NCBI GenBank assembly: GCA_018657655.1
Contig: JABHWQ010000361.1
Span: 1-12,144 of the forward strand
Reading direction: 5' to 3'
Origin: Chloroflexota bacterium
Lineage (GTDB): Bacteria > Chloroflexota > Dehalococcoidia > SZUA-161 > SpSt-899
DNA length: 12,144 nt
Position numbers and translations under genes: made by a program. Within the stretch, counting starts at the first letter, position 1, and each line of letters opens with the position of its first letter. This document shows positions 12,069-12,144 of this stretch, one piece after another. Below the pieces are notes generated by a model. The model searched no databases. It was not told the origin of the DNA and saw only the letters and a program-made list of their open reading frames with translations.

Positions 12069-12144
12069 AGTTAGCCATCAAGTCATTGTGCATTCCCTCA
12101 ATCTCAGGTTTTCCTTGAAGCGGTAGCTGTCACCGTTCATTTCA
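12004..12144. mobile_element. istB-side end of an IS21-family element (continues beyond window)
   Basis: IS21-family ends carry tandem imperfect repeats outside the istAB genes. Here two about 26-base units stand side by side: GGCAACTAAAAAGGGACCC followed by ACCTT, and GGCCATTATAAGGGGGACC followed by ACCTAA (12011-12060). In opposite orientation these read AGGTGGGTCCC and AGGTGGTCCCC, typical of IS21-type ends as I recall them. The outer boundary is probably at TG 12004-12005. A frame resembling the istB C-terminus ends 74 bases inside. The other end and any target duplication lie outside the window. Confidence 0.55.
12078..12144 (-). CDS. istB: C-terminal end of an IstB-like transposition ATPase, cut by window
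   Basis: Only about 22 codons are visible, reading EMNGDSYRFKENLRLRECTMT and then TGA 12080-12078. IstB helper ATPases of IS21 elements end with a strand and the signature G-x-SYR-[LF]-[KR]-[ED]; NGDSYRFKE fits it. Position and orientation, pointing out toward the terminal repeats, agree with an istA-istB order running leftward. The short length limits confidence. Confidence 0.5.
   Translation of the reverse strand, partial: EMNGDSYRFKENLRLRECTMT

Overview
The window reads as bacterial chromosome with an accessory, partly mobile right half. Two class I cyclic-di-GMP (GEMM-I) riboswitches, lipoproteins with classical lipoboxes, an RND/MMPL exporter and a zinc-ribbon protein of the 'IEDxxDxCWKC' type together resemble Chloroflexota, perhaps Dehalococcoidia. 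That placement is an inference from gene style, not proof. Sampled 60-base lines run about 47-57% GC in the sensor gene near 3200-3600 and about 33-42% in the nuclease-like gene near 10300-10800, so the right end looks compositionally foreign.

Left part (1-4110): the C-terminal two thirds of an RND exporter, then a c-di-GMP riboswitch with an intrinsic terminator, then a co-directional set: a 67-residue MerR/excisionase-type DNA-binding protein, a membrane dCache-HAMP sensor that ends at its HAMP domain, and a 74-residue helical protein. A strong hairpin closes the set. If the riboswitch works as it looks, c-di-GMP controls a sensor that has no output domain of its own.

Middle part (4110-6600): a minus-strand two-gene operon encodes a helical AbiU2-like protein and, with overlapping stop and start, a coiled-coil lipoprotein carrying a Cys-His-Asp transglutaminase-like triad. 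It has a recognisable promoter and a perfect 14-base palindrome in the leader. On the plus strand follows a second c-di-GMP riboswitch with nearly the same terminator stem. It leads into a zinc-ribbon gene broken by a frameshift in an A4 run and by further damage at its 3' end.

Accessory part (6600-9070): small mostly unrecognised genes. One plus-strand protein has a scramblase/LURP-like look, several short genes lie on the minus strand, and an excisionase-type regulator has an inverted repeat in its promoter spacer.

Right part (9000-12144): the 3' half of a tRNA-Met gene (minus strand, from the anticodon loop to CCA) lies just upstream of an intrinsic terminator, with no proper 5' half. This is the expected scar of an element inserted into a tRNA gene, with the element extending to the right. 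Inside it are a SeqA-like ribbon-helix-helix regulator with an operator in its promoter, two small overlapping reading frames (one reading through the tRNA fragment), a NucS-like PD-(D/E)XK protein, a small lipoprotein and a second PD-(D/E)XK-like protein. The last gene appears cut by the istB-side end of an IS21-family element that runs off the window. No integrase, CRISPR array, rRNA or complete tRNA was found.
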